Source of the DNA: Amycolatopsis iheyensis
GTDB lineage: Bacteria > Actinomycetota > Actinomycetes > Mycobacteriales > Pseudonocardiaceae
NCBI RefSeq assembly: GCF_024703995.1
Contig: NZ_JAMXQV010000009.1
Coordinates: forward strand, 186,001-250,000
Direction: 5' to 3'
DNA: 64,000 bases
Shown in pieces: positions 33,060 to 41,616 of the stretch. Both the position numbers and the translations under genes were made by a program. Under the pieces are notes generated by a model that was not told the origin of the DNA, made no database searches, and saw nothing but the letters and a program-made list of their open reading frames with translations. How positions within the stretch are numbered: position 1 is the stretch's first letter; every line of letters begins with the position of its first letter.

Positions 33060-34286
33060 GTGTCGGATTACGATCTTCCCGCCCCGTCTGCGCGTGCCGT
33101 CGACCTCCGCGACCGGATGCTGGCGTTCGTGCGGGACCGGGTGCTCCCGGCCGAGGCCGAGTACCTCGAGCACCGCCGCGCCGCGGGGCCGGCCGACCAC
33201 GTCGTGCCGCCGGTCGTCGAGCGGCTGAAGGCCGAGGCGAAGGCCGAAGGGCTCTGGAACCTGTTCCTGCTGGCCGAGTCCGGGCTGACGCAGCTGGAGT
33301 ACGCGCCGATCGCGGAGCTGTCGGGCTGGAGCCTCGACCTGGCGCCCGAGGCCATCAACTGCCAGGCGCCCGACACCGGGAACATGGAGCTGCTGCACCT
33401 GCTCGGCAGCGAGCAGCAGCGACGGGACTGGCTCGCGCCGCTGCTCGCCGGGGAGATCCGGTCGGCGTTCGCGATGACCGAACCGGACGTCGCCAGCAGC
33501 GACGCCACGAACATCGCCACGCGCGTGGTGCGCGACGGCGACACGTACGTGATCACCGGCCGGAAGTGGTGGACGAGCGGGGCGATGGACCCGCGGTGCG
33601 CGTTCTTCATCGTGATGGGCAAGACCGACCCCGAGGCGGCCACGCACCGGCAGCAGACCATGGTGCTCGTCCCGCGCGGCACGCCCGGGGTCACGATCGT
33701 GCGGGACCTGCCGGTGTTCGGCCACCACGACCAGCACGGCCACGCCGAGGTCCGTTTCGACGACGTCCGCGTGCCGGTCGAGAACGTGATCGGCGAAGAG
33801 GGCGGCGGGTTCGCCGCCGCACAGGCCCGGCTCGGCCCGGGCCGCATCCACCACTGCATGCGGGCTCTCGGCGCGGCGGAACGCGCGCTCGCGTTGCTGG
33901 TCGAGCGGGCCCGGGACCGGGTCGCGTTCGGCGGGCCGCTGGCCGACCAAGGTGTGGTGCGGCAGCAGATCGCCGAGTCGCGGCTGGAGATCGAGCAGGC
34001 CCGGATGCTGTGCCAGCGCGCCAGTCACGTCATCGACGTCGCGGGCAACAAGGCCGCCCGCGATCTGGTCGCGATGGCCAAGGTGGCGGTGCCGCGCGTG
34101 GCCACCCGCGTGATCGACCGCGCGATCCAGGTCCACGGCGGCGCCGGGGTCACCGACGTGACCCCGCTCGCCGCCATGTACGCCTGGCACCGCGCGATGC
34201 GGCTGTTCGACGGCCCGGACGAGGTGCACTTGCGGTCCATCGCGAAGGCCGAGCTCCGGCGGACCCCGGAGCTGCCCCCGAAGTGA
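33060..34286 (+). CDS. Acyl-CoA dehydrogenase
   Basis: The 408-residue flavoprotein has the family signature FAMTEPDVASSDATNIATRVV for FAD/substrate binding, the GRKWWTSGAMD strand, and the C-terminal helices with IDRAIQVHGGAGVTDVTPLA followed by RLFDGPDEVHLRS. It is larger at the N-terminus than short-chain types and matches the ACAD10/11-like group. It catalyses alpha,beta-dehydrogenation of an acyl-CoA. The start is GTG at 33060, with AGGAG 6 bp upstream. It follows the XRE-TetR gene and stands across from a phosphotransferase of the type fused to it in eukaryotic ACAD10/11, a good functional hint. Confidence 0.9.
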   Translation: MSDYDLPAPSARAVDLRDRMLAFVRDRVLPAEAEYLEHRRAAGPADHVVPPVVERLKAEAKAEGLWNLFLLAESGLTQLEYAPIAELSGWSLDLAPEAINCQAPDTGNMELLHLLGSEQQRRDWLAPLLAGEIRSAFAMTEPDVASSDATNIATRVVRDGDTYVITGRKWWTSGAMDPRCAFFIVMGKTDPEAATHRQQTMVLVPRGTPGVTIVRDLPVFGHHDQHGHAEVRFDDVRVPVENVIGEEGGGFAAAQARLGPGRIHHCMRALGAAERALALLVERARDRVAFGGPLADQGVVRQQIAESRLEIEQARMLCQRASHVIDVAGNKAARDLVAMAKVAVPRVATRVIDRAIQVHGGAGVTDVTPLAAMYAWHRAMRLFDGPDEVHLRSIAKAELRRTPELPPK

Positions 34287-34329
34287 CGCCGGAGCCGCGG
34301 GTCACGCGGGCGTCCGGGCGTGATCCATC

Positions 34330-34363
34330 GCATAGATGCAAGCTTGCATCTATGCCTTAGCGT
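34330..34363. promoter_or_regulatory. 26-bp perfect palindrome and -10 of the GntR gene
   Basis: Positions 34330-34355 are fully palindromic around AAGCTT, with the arm GCATAGATGCAAG. It is followed by TAGCGT at 34358-34363 as -10, then six bases to the GTG start at 34370, which would make the mRNA leaderless. The palindrome covers the -35/-20 region, ideal for autorepression by the GntR dimer. Confidence 0.75.
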
Positions 34364-34369
34364 GGGCGG

Positions 34370-35008
34370 GTGCCGACTTCACCGACCCTGAGCGCGGCCG
34401 ACCGCGCCTACACGCTGACCAAGGAGCTGGTGCTCTCCGGTGAGCTGCCGGGCGGGCACCTGTTCAGCGAAGGCGAGATCGCGGACCGGCTCGGGGTGAG
34501 CCGCACCCCGGTGCGGGAGGCGTTCCTGCGGTTGCAGGCCGAGGAGCTGCTGACGCTGGTGCCGAAGCGCGGGGCGATCGTCGCGCCGGTGCCGCCGGGT
34601 GAGGCGGAGGACGTCCTGGACGCGCGGGAAGCGGTGGAGTCGGCGGCGGTGCGCCGGCTGCTGCGCACCCCGGCCCGGGTGGCCGCGGTGGCCGACGAGC
34701 TGCGCGCCGTCCTCGAAAAGCAGCGCGAGCACGCCGAACGCGGGGACCTGCCGGCGTTCGCGGAGGCCGACGAACTGTTCCACCGCACGGTGGTGGCGGC
34801 GGGCGGCAACGCGCTGACGATCCGCTTCTACGGCGGGCTTGCCGATCGCCAGCGGCGGATGAGCGTGCACGCGCTGGGCCCGGTGCCGGAGCAGCTCCCG
34901 GTGGTGCTGCGCGAGCACGCGGAGCTGGTGGAGATCATCGAAAGCGGTGACGCGGCGCGGTTCGCGACGGCGTTGCGGGCGCACCTGGACGGGACGCACC
35001 GCCGATGA
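34370..35008 (+). CDS. GntR-family (FCD type) transcriptional regulator
   Basis: The 212-residue protein has the winged helix-turn-helix IADRLGVSRTPVREAFLRLQ with LVPKRGAIVAPV as wing. The C-terminal FCD helical domain (EAVESAAVRRLLRT; EADELFHRTVVAAGGN) has His/Asp positions that bind metal and acid ligands. The GTG start is leaderless behind a palindrome. Its stop overlaps the ATG of the MFS gene (ATGA), so the regulator controls its partner transporter and itself. The ligand is probably an organic acid, unknown. Confidence 0.88.
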   Translation: MPTSPTLSAADRAYTLTKELVLSGELPGGHLFSEGEIADRLGVSRTPVREAFLRLQAEELLTLVPKRGAIVAPVPPGEAEDVLDAREAVESAAVRRLLRTPARVAAVADELRAVLEKQREHAERGDLPAFAEADELFHRTVVAAGGNALTIRFYGGLADRQRRMSVHALGPVPEQLPVVLREHAELVEIIESGDAARFATALRAHLDGTHRR

Positions 35009-36210
35009 CGAGGCGGCTCACCTGGCAGCCGGCCGCCGCGGCGATGTTCGTCTGTGGCTGGGGTGGCAACCAGTTCACCCCGCTGCTCGTCATGTACCGG
35101 CACGCCGGCTACCCCACCCTCACGGTCAACGTCCTGCTGGGCGCCTACGTCGTCGGGCTCGTGCCCGGCCTGCTGCTCAGCGGCGGGTGGTCCGAACGTC
35201 TCGGCCGCCGTCCGGTGCTGATCGGCGGTGTCGTCGCCTCGCTGCTCGCCAGCGTTTTCCTCGCGGCGGGCGGCGAAGGCGTCGCATGGATCGCCGCGGG
35301 GCGGCTGGTCACCGGGGTCGGGGTCGCCGTGGCGATGGCTGTCGGGACCACCTGGGTCACCGAACTCTCGGACCGCCGGGAAGCCGGCGCCCGCCGTGCC
35401 GCGCTGTGGCTCACCGCGGGCTTCGGGCTCGGCGCCGGAGTCGCCGGCGTGCTGGCCCAGTGGGGGCCCGCGCCGATGGTCCTGCCCTACCTCGTGCACG
35501 TCGTCCTGGCGGCGGCCGTCCTGCCGTTCCTGCCGCGGCTGCCCGAGACCCGCCGGGAAGCCACGCGCCCGGGGTTCGCCGGCGTCCGGCACCCGCGGTT
35601 CACGCGCGTGATCCTGCCGATGGCGCCGTGGATCTTCGGATCCGCGGGCGTCGCCTACGCGATCATGCCGCAGCTCGTCGGGGACCGGCTCGGCTCGTGG
35701 GGGCTGCTGTACTCGACGACGCTCACCGTCGCCACCCTCGGCGCCGGCGTGCTCGTGCAGCCGATCGGCAAGCGGCTCGACCGCCCGACCAGCGCTCGCG
35801 CCGTCGCGACGGCCATGGTCGTGATGTCGGCCGGGCTCGCGCTCAGCGCCGCCGCCGCGGTCGTCCGCTCACCCTCGCTGGCCCTCGTCGCCGCGGTCGC
35901 CCTCGGGGGCGCCTACGGCATCGCCGTCGTCGCCGGGCTCCTGGAACTGCAACGCCTGGCCCGGCCGGGCGAACTGGCCGCGCTGACCGGCGTCTACTAC
36001 GCACTGGCCTACGTCGGCTTCCTGCTGCCGTCGATCCTGACCCTGCTCAGCGCGGTGGCCGGCTACCCGGTCCTGCTCGGCGGCCTGGTTTTCGTCGCCC
36101 TCGGCGGGACGGCGGTGATCCTGCGGCACTCCCGCGCCCACCTGCCGGCGGACGCGGGAGTGCCGGATCGTCACACGAGCGAAGCGGTGAGCCCGCCGTC
36201 CAGGACGTAG
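35005..36210 (+). CDS. MFS transporter
   Basis: The 401-residue protein has about twelve membrane segments. The first cytoplasmic loop motif is seen in LSGGWSERLGRRPVLIGG after TM2, and TM4-5 carry GVGVAVAMAVGTTWVTEL. The ATG overlaps the GntR stop, so the two form one transcript. Because it pairs with a GntR regulator, it is either a small-molecule exporter or an uptake protein induced by its substrate. The C-terminal 40 bp overlap the convergent SDR gene. Substrate unknown. Confidence 0.88.
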   Translation: MTRRLTWQPAAAAMFVCGWGGNQFTPLLVMYRHAGYPTLTVNVLLGAYVVGLVPGLLLSGGWSERLGRRPVLIGGVVASLLASVFLAAGGEGVAWIAAGRLVTGVGVAVAMAVGTTWVTELSDRREAGARRAALWLTAGFGLGAGVAGVLAQWGPAPMVLPYLVHVVLAAAVLPFLPRLPETRREATRPGFAGVRHPRFTRVILPMAPWIFGSAGVAYAIMPQLVGDRLGSWGLLYSTTLTVATLGAGVLVQPIGKRLDRPTSARAVATAMVVMSAGLALSAAAAVVRSPSLALVAAVALGGAYGIAVVAGLLELQRLARPGELAALTGVYYALAYVGFLLPSILTLLSAVAGYPVLLGGLVFVALGGTAVILRHSRAHLPADAGVPDRHTSEAVSPPSRT

Positions 36211-36926
36211 TGGCTGCCCGTGACCCAGCTCGCGCGGTCGGAGGCCAGGAACGCCGCCACCTCCGCGATGTCCTGCGGGGTGCCGAGCCGGCCCTGCTTC
36301 GCCGCGACGAGGTCGCCGAAGGGCACCTGGGTCGCCGCTTCGAAGTCGGGGACGAGCCGCTCGACCATCGCGGTGTCGGCGAAGCCCGGGCAGACCGCGT
36401 TGACCCGGATCCCGGCCGGGCGCATCTCCACCGCGGCGACGCGGGTCAGCTGGATGACCGCCGCCTTCGTCGCGCAGTAGGAGCCGAGCAGCGGGCTGCC
36501 GCCGACGCCCGCGATCGAAGCGATGTTGACGATGTTCCCCTTGGACTCCACCAGGTGCGGGGTCGCCGCCTTCATCGTGACGAACGTGCCGCGCACGTTG
36601 ACCGCGAAGATCTTGTCGAAGCTCTCCGTCGACTGCTGCAGCAGCGGCGACGACACCTCGATCCCGGCGTTGTTCACCAGGACGTCGAGGCCGCCGAGGA
36701 GGTCGACCGCCTGCTGGATGGCCGCCTGGACCTGGCCTTCGTCGGTGACGTCGCAGTTGGCGACGCCCGCGGCGCCGATCTCCTCGGCCGCCTGCTTGGC
36801 CGCGTCCGCGTTCATGTCGCTGACCACGACCCGCGCGCCGCGTTCGGTGAACAGCGCGGCGATCGCCTTGCCGATCCCGGCGCCGGAGCCGGTGACGAAG
36901 ACGCGCTTACCCTCGAGTTCGGACAT
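36171..36926 (-). CDS. Short-chain dehydrogenase/reductase (SDR)
   Basis: The 251-residue classical SDR has the cofactor motif TGSGAGIG (12-19), NNAG (85-88), Asn110, and the catalytic Ser137, Tyr150 and Lys154 (SYCATK). The acidic residue after the second beta strand (VVVSDMN) favours NAD+ over NADP+. It oxidises or reduces a hydroxyl, for example a 3-hydroxyacyl or steroid group. It is the third gene after the LLM oxidoreductase and acyl-CoA ligase in one leftward operon, so it probably works on the same activated acid. Confidence 0.9.
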   Translation of the reverse strand: MSELEGKRVFVTGSGAGIGKAIAALFTERGARVVVSDMNADAAKQAAEEIGAAGVANCDVTDEGQVQAAIQQAVDLLGGLDVLVNNAGIEVSSPLLQQSTESFDKIFAVNVRGTFVTMKAATPHLVESKGNIVNIASIAGVGGSPLLGSYCATKAAVIQLTRVAAVEMRPAGIRVNAVCPGFADTAMVERLVPDFEAATQVPFGDLVAAKQGRLGTPQDIAEVAAFLASDRASWVTGSHYVLDGGLTASLV

Positions 36927-36937
36927 GCTGGTCCCTT

Positions 36938-37930
36938 TCACATCGCTTCGATCTTGGGCAGGATCTCTTCCTTGAGACGCTTCAGGTCGTCGAGCGTCTT
37001 CGCAACCGGGACGTCCGCGAACGGCGGCCACAGGAACGGCATCGTCAGCCCGGCTTCCTGGTACCGCTTCAGCTGATCGGTGATCTGCGCTTCCGACCCG
37101 ACGAGCAGGTTGGTGCCCTTGCCCCGGTTGGTCTGGTCCATGTCCTGGTCGGTGATGACGAACCAGATCATGCTGGAGATCTCGAGGTCGTCGACCGACC
37201 GCGGGGTGTCGAGGGCTTCGAGCTCCCGCTGGATCTCGGTGCGCCAGCGCTGGATGTCCTCGGGCGAGTCCTGGATGCCGATCCAGCCCGACAGGCCGTA
37301 CTTCGCGATGCGGGCGGCCGAGCGCTTCGCGTCCTTGAGGCCGCTGAAGAAGATCGGCGGGTGCGGCTTCTGCACCGGCTTGGCGCCGAACCCGGCCGGC
37401 TCGAAGTCGGCGAACTCGCCGTGGTACTCGAAGACCTCGTTGGTCCAGATGCCCTGCATGATCTCCAGGGTTTCGCGCACGTGCTTGTGCCGCTTGGGAA
37501 AGATGTGCGCGGCGCTGGCGGCGGCGAACTCTTCGGGCATCCAGCCGGAGCCGACGGCGACGTTGAGCCGGCCGCCGGAGAGGTGGTCGATGGTGGCCAG
37601 CTCCGCGGCGAGCACGCCGGGGGAACGGTACGGCGTGTCGATGATGCTCATGCCGATCCGGACCTTCGAGGTCTTCGCGGCGAGCCACGGGAGCAGCGGC
37701 ATGCCCTGGAGGAACTCGCCCCGCGAGCTCACCGGGAGCTGCCTGCCCATTTCGTCGAGCATCCCGAAGGGGTACTGCATCTCCCCGCGGTCCGAGGCCT
37801 CCGGGACGATGATCCGGTCGAGCGTCCAGACGGAGTCGAAGTCGAGGTCTTCGGCCAGCGCGGTGAGGTCCTCGAGTTCCTTGACGGTCACCTTGTCCCG
37901 GAAGTTCGGCAGGTAGAGCGCGAGTTTCAT
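36938..37930 (-). CDS. LLM-class flavin (F420/FMN) oxidoreductase
   Basis: The 330-residue TIM-barrel protein resembles the luciferase-like superfamily: MKLALYLPNFRDKVTVKELE at the N-terminus, LDRIIVPEASDRG, VRIGMSIIDTPYRSPGVLAA, and GGRLNVAVGSGWMPEEF for flavin binding. Many actinobacterial members use F420. The stop codon lies 12 bp before the SDR ATG. It probably carries out a redox step in degradation of the substrate activated by the adjacent ligase. Cofactor and substrate are inferred from family only. Confidence 0.85.
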   Translation of the reverse strand: MKLALYLPNFRDKVTVKELEDLTALAEDLDFDSVWTLDRIIVPEASDRGEMQYPFGMLDEMGRQLPVSSRGEFLQGMPLLPWLAAKTSKVRIGMSIIDTPYRSPGVLAAELATIDHLSGGRLNVAVGSGWMPEEFAAASAAHIFPKRHKHVRETLEIMQGIWTNEVFEYHGEFADFEPAGFGAKPVQKPHPPIFFSGLKDAKRSAARIAKYGLSGWIGIQDSPEDIQRWRTEIQRELEALDTPRSVDDLEISSMIWFVITDQDMDQTNRGKGTNLLVGSEAQITDQLKRYQEAGLTMPFLWPPFADVPVAKTLDDLKRLKEEILPKIEAM

Positions 37931-37940
37931 GGTCTTCCTT

Positions 37941-39470
37941 TCAGCTGGTGAGGGTGGTGCGGATCTCGGCTTTGAGGACCTTGCCGACGGTGGACCGGGG
38001 GAGTTCGGGCCAGACTTCGATCTGCTTGGGCGCCTTGACGCTGCCGATGCGGTCCTTGACGAACGTGATCAGCTCGCTTGCGTCCAGCTCGGCGCCGGGC
38101 TGGAGCTGGACGACCGCGGTGACGCGCTCGCCCCACTTGTCGTCGGGCAGGCCGATCACGGCGCAGTCGCGGATCGCGTCGTGGGCCATCACAACCTGTT
38201 CGACCTCGGCGGAGTAGACGTTGAATCCGCCGGTGATGACCATGTCCTTGGCTCGGTCGACGATGTGGAGGTAGCCCTCGTCGTCGAGGAAGCCGATGTC
38301 GCCGGTGTGGTGCCAGCCGTGCGCCGACGCCTCCGCGGTGGCCTCGGGGTTGCGGTAGTACCCGGCCATCACGAGTGAGCCGCGTACGCAGATCTCACCG
38401 CGTTCGCCTTGGTGAACAGCGTTTCCCTCGGCGTCGAGGATCGCCACGGTGACCAGCGGCGACGGCCGGCCCGCCGACGCGAGGCGTCCGGTGTGGACAG
38501 TCCCGTCGGGACGCCGGTGCTGCGCCGGCGACATCGTCGAGATCATCATCGGCGCCTCGGACTGGCCGAAGAGCTGGGCCATCGGCCCGATCCGGTCGAG
38601 GGCCTCGGCCAGGCGCGCCGTCGACATCGGGGCCGCGCCGTACCAGAAGCACCGCAGCGACGAAAGGTCCGTGGTGGGCAGGGTTTCGTGGCCGAGCACC
38701 ATGTAGATGAGCGTCGGCGGCAGGAACGTGTGGGTGACGCGGTGGCGTTCGATCAGCGCTAGGAACCGGCCGACGTCCGGCTTGGCCATGATCACGACCT
38801 CGCCGCCGCGGGCCAGGACCGGGAAGCAGAGGACGCCGGCCGCGTGCGTCAGCGGGGCCAGGGCCAGGTACACCGGGCGCTCGTCGAAGGGGTAGCTCAT
38901 CAGCGTGATCGCCGACATCGCTTCGAGGTTGCGGTCGGTCAGCATGACGCCCTTGGGCCGGCCGGTGGTGCCGCCGGTGCCGACCAGGGCGACGACGTCG
39001 TCGGGTTGCGGGGCGGCGGCCGAGAGGTCTTCGCGGGCGGCGTCGACCCAGTCGTCGAACCCGGGGGCGAAGCCGTCGCCGTCGCCCAGGCGGACGAGCG
39101 TGGTCAGCTTCGGCAGCTGCGGGGCGATCTTGCCCACCAGGTCCTCGAAGGCGGGCTGGAAGATCAGGGTGGTGCAGTCGAACAGGTCCAGCAGCTCGGC
39201 GTTCTCGCCCGCGGCGTTGCGCGGGTTGATCGGGCACCACACCGCGCCGGCCCGGGAGATCCCGAAGACGCAGGTGAACGCGGTCGGGTCGTTGGCCGAG
39301 AGGATGCCGACCTTGTCGCCGGGCGCGACGCCGGAGCGTCGCAGCGCGCGGGCGACCGCCTCGGCGAGCTCGACCACTTGGCCGTAGGAACGGGACACCC
39401 CGTCGAGGGTCAAGCAGGGCGCCCCGGGGTCCAGCGAGGCGCCTTTCTCCAGGTAGAAGAACAGAGACAT
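37941..39470 (-). CDS. AMP-dependent acyl-CoA ligase
   Basis: The 509-residue protein is an ANL superfamily ligase. The P-loop LVGTGGTTGRPKGVML, the adenylate-binding HHTGDIGFLDDEG motif and the hinge DRAKDMVITGGFNVYS are all present. The catalytic lysine near the C-terminus is in STVGKVLKAEI. It activates a carboxylic acid with ATP and CoA. It is the first gene of the leftward operon with the LLM and SDR genes. A TetR gene diverges 116 bp away and likely controls this operon. A fatty or aromatic acid is the probable substrate. Confidence 0.9.
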   Translation of the reverse strand: MSLFFYLEKGASLDPGAPCLTLDGVSRSYGQVVELAEAVARALRRSGVAPGDKVGILSANDPTAFTCVFGISRAGAVWCPINPRNAAGENAELLDLFDCTTLIFQPAFEDLVGKIAPQLPKLTTLVRLGDGDGFAPGFDDWVDAAREDLSAAAPQPDDVVALVGTGGTTGRPKGVMLTDRNLEAMSAITLMSYPFDERPVYLALAPLTHAAGVLCFPVLARGGEVVIMAKPDVGRFLALIERHRVTHTFLPPTLIYMVLGHETLPTTDLSSLRCFWYGAAPMSTARLAEALDRIGPMAQLFGQSEAPMMISTMSPAQHRRPDGTVHTGRLASAGRPSPLVTVAILDAEGNAVHQGERGEICVRGSLVMAGYYRNPEATAEASAHGWHHTGDIGFLDDEGYLHIVDRAKDMVITGGFNVYSAEVEQVVMAHDAIRDCAVIGLPDDKWGERVTAVVQLQPGAELDASELITFVKDRIGSVKAPKQIEVWPELPRSTVGKVLKAEIRTTLTS

Positions 39471-39532
39471 CGTCGTCCCTCCCGACTTCGCCGGCGGCTG
39501 GTGACGACCTTGGCCGCCGTTTGGACGGATGT

Positions 39533-39579
39533 CAAGATTTTCTTGGACGATTGGCCAGAGAAGTGCTCGATGGTATGTT
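39533..39579. promoter_or_regulatory. Inverted repeat and promoter of the TetR gene
   Basis: CAAGA-TTT-TCTTG (39533-39545) lies between the divergent ligase and TetR genes. TTGGCC (39551-39556) and TATGTT (39574-39579) are spaced 17 bp as a -35/-10 pair. The -10 is seven bases before the GTG at 39587, consistent with a leaderless TetR transcript. The arms are short, so the operator role is tentative. Confidence 0.4.
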
Positions 39580-39586
39580 CGGCCTC

Positions 39587-40204
39587 GTGACCAGCGCAGC
39601 CGCCGTCCGGCGCCGGAACCGGGTCGACAAGTTCGAAGAACGCCGCCGGGAACTGGCCGACGCGGCGTTGCTCGCCTTGGCCGATCTCGGCTACGCCCGC
39701 ACGAGCCTGCGCACGATCGCCGAGCACACGCAGTTCTCGCACGGGCTGCTGCACTACTACTTCGCCGACAAGGTCGAGCTGATCACCTACTGCGTCCGCC
39801 GCTACAAGGCGGCGTGCGTGGAGCGCTACGAAGGCGGGGTCGCCCAGGTGGGCACGCCCGCCGAGCTGGCGGCGGCGTGCGCGGACGGCTTGGCCGCGGC
39901 GCTCGGCGACGCCCCGCTGATGCACCGCCTCTGGTACGACCTGCGCACGCAGTCGATGTTCGAGGAGGCGTTCCGCGAGGACGTCGCCGAGATCGACGCG
40001 AGCCTGCGAGACATGATCTGGCGCAACGTCAGCGCGTACGCCGACTTGGCCTCGGCCCAGCCGAACTGCCACCCGGCCGAGGCGTACGCCCTGTTCGACG
40101 GCCTTTTCCAGCAAGCATTGCTGGGCCACCTGTCGGGCACCGAAACAGCCCTCGACGACTTCCGGCGCGCGGTGCGGGGACTCTTCCCGCGCCTGGTGGG
40201 CTGA
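39587..40204 (+). CDS. TetR-family regulator
   Basis: The 205-residue protein has the helix-turn-helix ELADAALLALADLGYARTSL / SHGLLHYYFADKVELITYCV. GTG at 39587 is preferred because a -10 lies seven bases upstream and no Shine-Dalgarno sequence is seen. ATG at 39575 overlaps that -10 and is the alternative. The divergent orientation to the ligase/LLM/SDR operon implies that it regulates it, with an acyl-CoA or the free acid as ligand. The C-terminal domain is helical, ordinary in length, and gives no ligand clue. Confidence 0.88.
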   Translation: MTSAAAVRRRNRVDKFEERRRELADAALLALADLGYARTSLRTIAEHTQFSHGLLHYYFADKVELITYCVRRYKAACVERYEGGVAQVGTPAELAAACADGLAAALGDAPLMHRLWYDLRTQSMFEEAFREDVAEIDASLRDMIWRNVSAYADLASAQPNCHPAEAYALFDGLFQQALLGHLSGTETALDDFRRAVRGLFPRLVG

Positions 40205-40212
40205 ACTCTGCC

Positions 40213-41616
40213 TCAGGTGTGGAGCAGCCCGGTCAGCTCCGTCAGGTCACCCAGGTCGGCGAGGCCGTAGGTCAGCTCCGTGATCCGCGCGCTGACGTCG
40301 TCGGGGAGCACCCGCGCGGCGTTCAGGCGGAACTTCGTCGCCAGCTCGTCGGCCGAGAGCGGGTTCTGCGGGCCGCCGCGGTTGGCGTCGACGCGTTCCT
40401 CCAGCTCGCGACCGTCGGTCAGCCGCACCCGCAGGACCGCCGGGAACTGGTGGGGGAAGATCTCGTCGCAGCGGGCGTCCGGGACGCAGTCCACCTTCGC
40501 CGCCAACGCGAGCCGTGCGGGGTCCGCCGCGGCTTCGTCGGTGAAGTCGTCGTGGAAGACGCCGAGCCCGCCGCCGCCCAAGAGGCCGGCGGCCACCGTG
40601 TAAGGACCGGAGAACGCCGCGTGGTAGCCGGACTGCGGCCGGATCTTGGCCTCTCGCGGCTCGCCGATCGTCCGCAGCACCGCCGTCGGCGCGCCCAGTT
40701 CCAGGTGCTCGACCTCGGCCGGGTCGACGCCGCGTTCGCGCAGCCGGCGGGCCGCGTCGATGCCCGCGTGGGTGAAGTGGTTGCAGGGATAGGGCTTGAA
40801 GAAGATCCCGGGCAGCTCCCAGCGCTCGCCGAGGCCGTCGACGATCGCGGCCACATCGGACTGGTCGCCGCAGAACGCCTGCAGCAGGCCGAACCGGCCC
40901 TCCAGCACCGTGGGCGGGCCGGTGATGCCGTGGCGTGCCATGCCCGCCGCCGTCACCGCGGCGTGGGCCGCCCAGCCGCAGTGGACGCGCTTGACCGTGC
41001 CGCCGGTGCGGTTGGCTTCCAGCAGTCCGGAGCCCATGCTGGCCGCGATGCCGAGCGCGTCGGCGATCCCCTCGGCGTCCACATCGGACAGCATCGCGGT
41101 GGCGGCCGCCGCGCCGAGCGCGCCGCAGATCGCCGTCGCGTGCAGGCCGCGTTCGAAGAACACCGAGTTGCCGAGTTCCTCGTCGTAGCCCGCCATGCCG
41201 AGCCGCACGGTGATCTCGACGCCAACGCCGATCGCGTCGAGCAGCTGGGCCCCGGTCGCGCCCCGGGACTCCGCGACGGCCAGCGCGGCCGGCACGACGG
41301 ACGCCGACGGGTGCAGCACCGACGGCAGGTGCGTGTCGTCGAAGTCGAGCGAGTGCGCGAGGGTGCCGTTCACCAGGGCCGCGCTCGGCTCCGGCAGCCG
41401 GTCGCCGGTGCCGATCGCCGTCGCGCGGCCGGCCCCACCCCACTCACGCACCAGGGCACCGACGGCCGCCGCCGGCTTCTCGGCGGTGGCGGCGAGGCTG
41501 TTGCCGAGGACGTCGAGGACGCGCCGGGCGGCGTCGTCGCGCAGCTCGGGCGGCAGTCCCTTGGCCCGCACCGACGTCGCGAACGCGGCCAGCTGCTGGA
41601 CGATCGTGGCACTCAT
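40213..41616 (-). CDS. MmgE/PrpD family protein (first of two)
   Basis: The 467-residue protein has the MmgE/PrpD architecture: a mostly helical N-terminal domain (ARRVLDVLGNSLAAT; LAHSLDFDDTHLPSVLHPSA) and an alpha/beta C-terminal one (GIFFKPYPCNHFTHAGIDAA). Members include 2-methylcitrate dehydratase and cis-aconitate decarboxylase. The sequence suggests dehydration or decarboxylation of a small carboxylic acid. It is the last gene of the leftward operon after CaiB, CitE-like and cyclase genes, with the ATG inside the overlap with the cyclase stop. A distinct relative is encoded in the rightward operon. Confidence 0.85.
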   Translation of the reverse strand: MSATIVQQLAAFATSVRAKGLPPELRDDAARRVLDVLGNSLAATAEKPAAAVGALVREWGGAGRATAIGTGDRLPEPSAALVNGTLAHSLDFDDTHLPSVLHPSASVVPAALAVAESRGATGAQLLDAIGVGVEITVRLGMAGYDEELGNSVFFERGLHATAICGALGAAAATAMLSDVDAEGIADALGIAASMGSGLLEANRTGGTVKRVHCGWAAHAAVTAAGMARHGITGPPTVLEGRFGLLQAFCGDQSDVAAIVDGLGERWELPGIFFKPYPCNHFTHAGIDAARRLRERGVDPAEVEHLELGAPTAVLRTIGEPREAKIRPQSGYHAAFSGPYTVAAGLLGGGGLGVFHDDFTDEAAADPARLALAAKVDCVPDARCDEIFPHQFPAVLRVRLTDGRELEERVDANRGGPQNPLSADELATKFRLNAARVLPDDVSARITELTYGLADLGDLTELTGLLHT

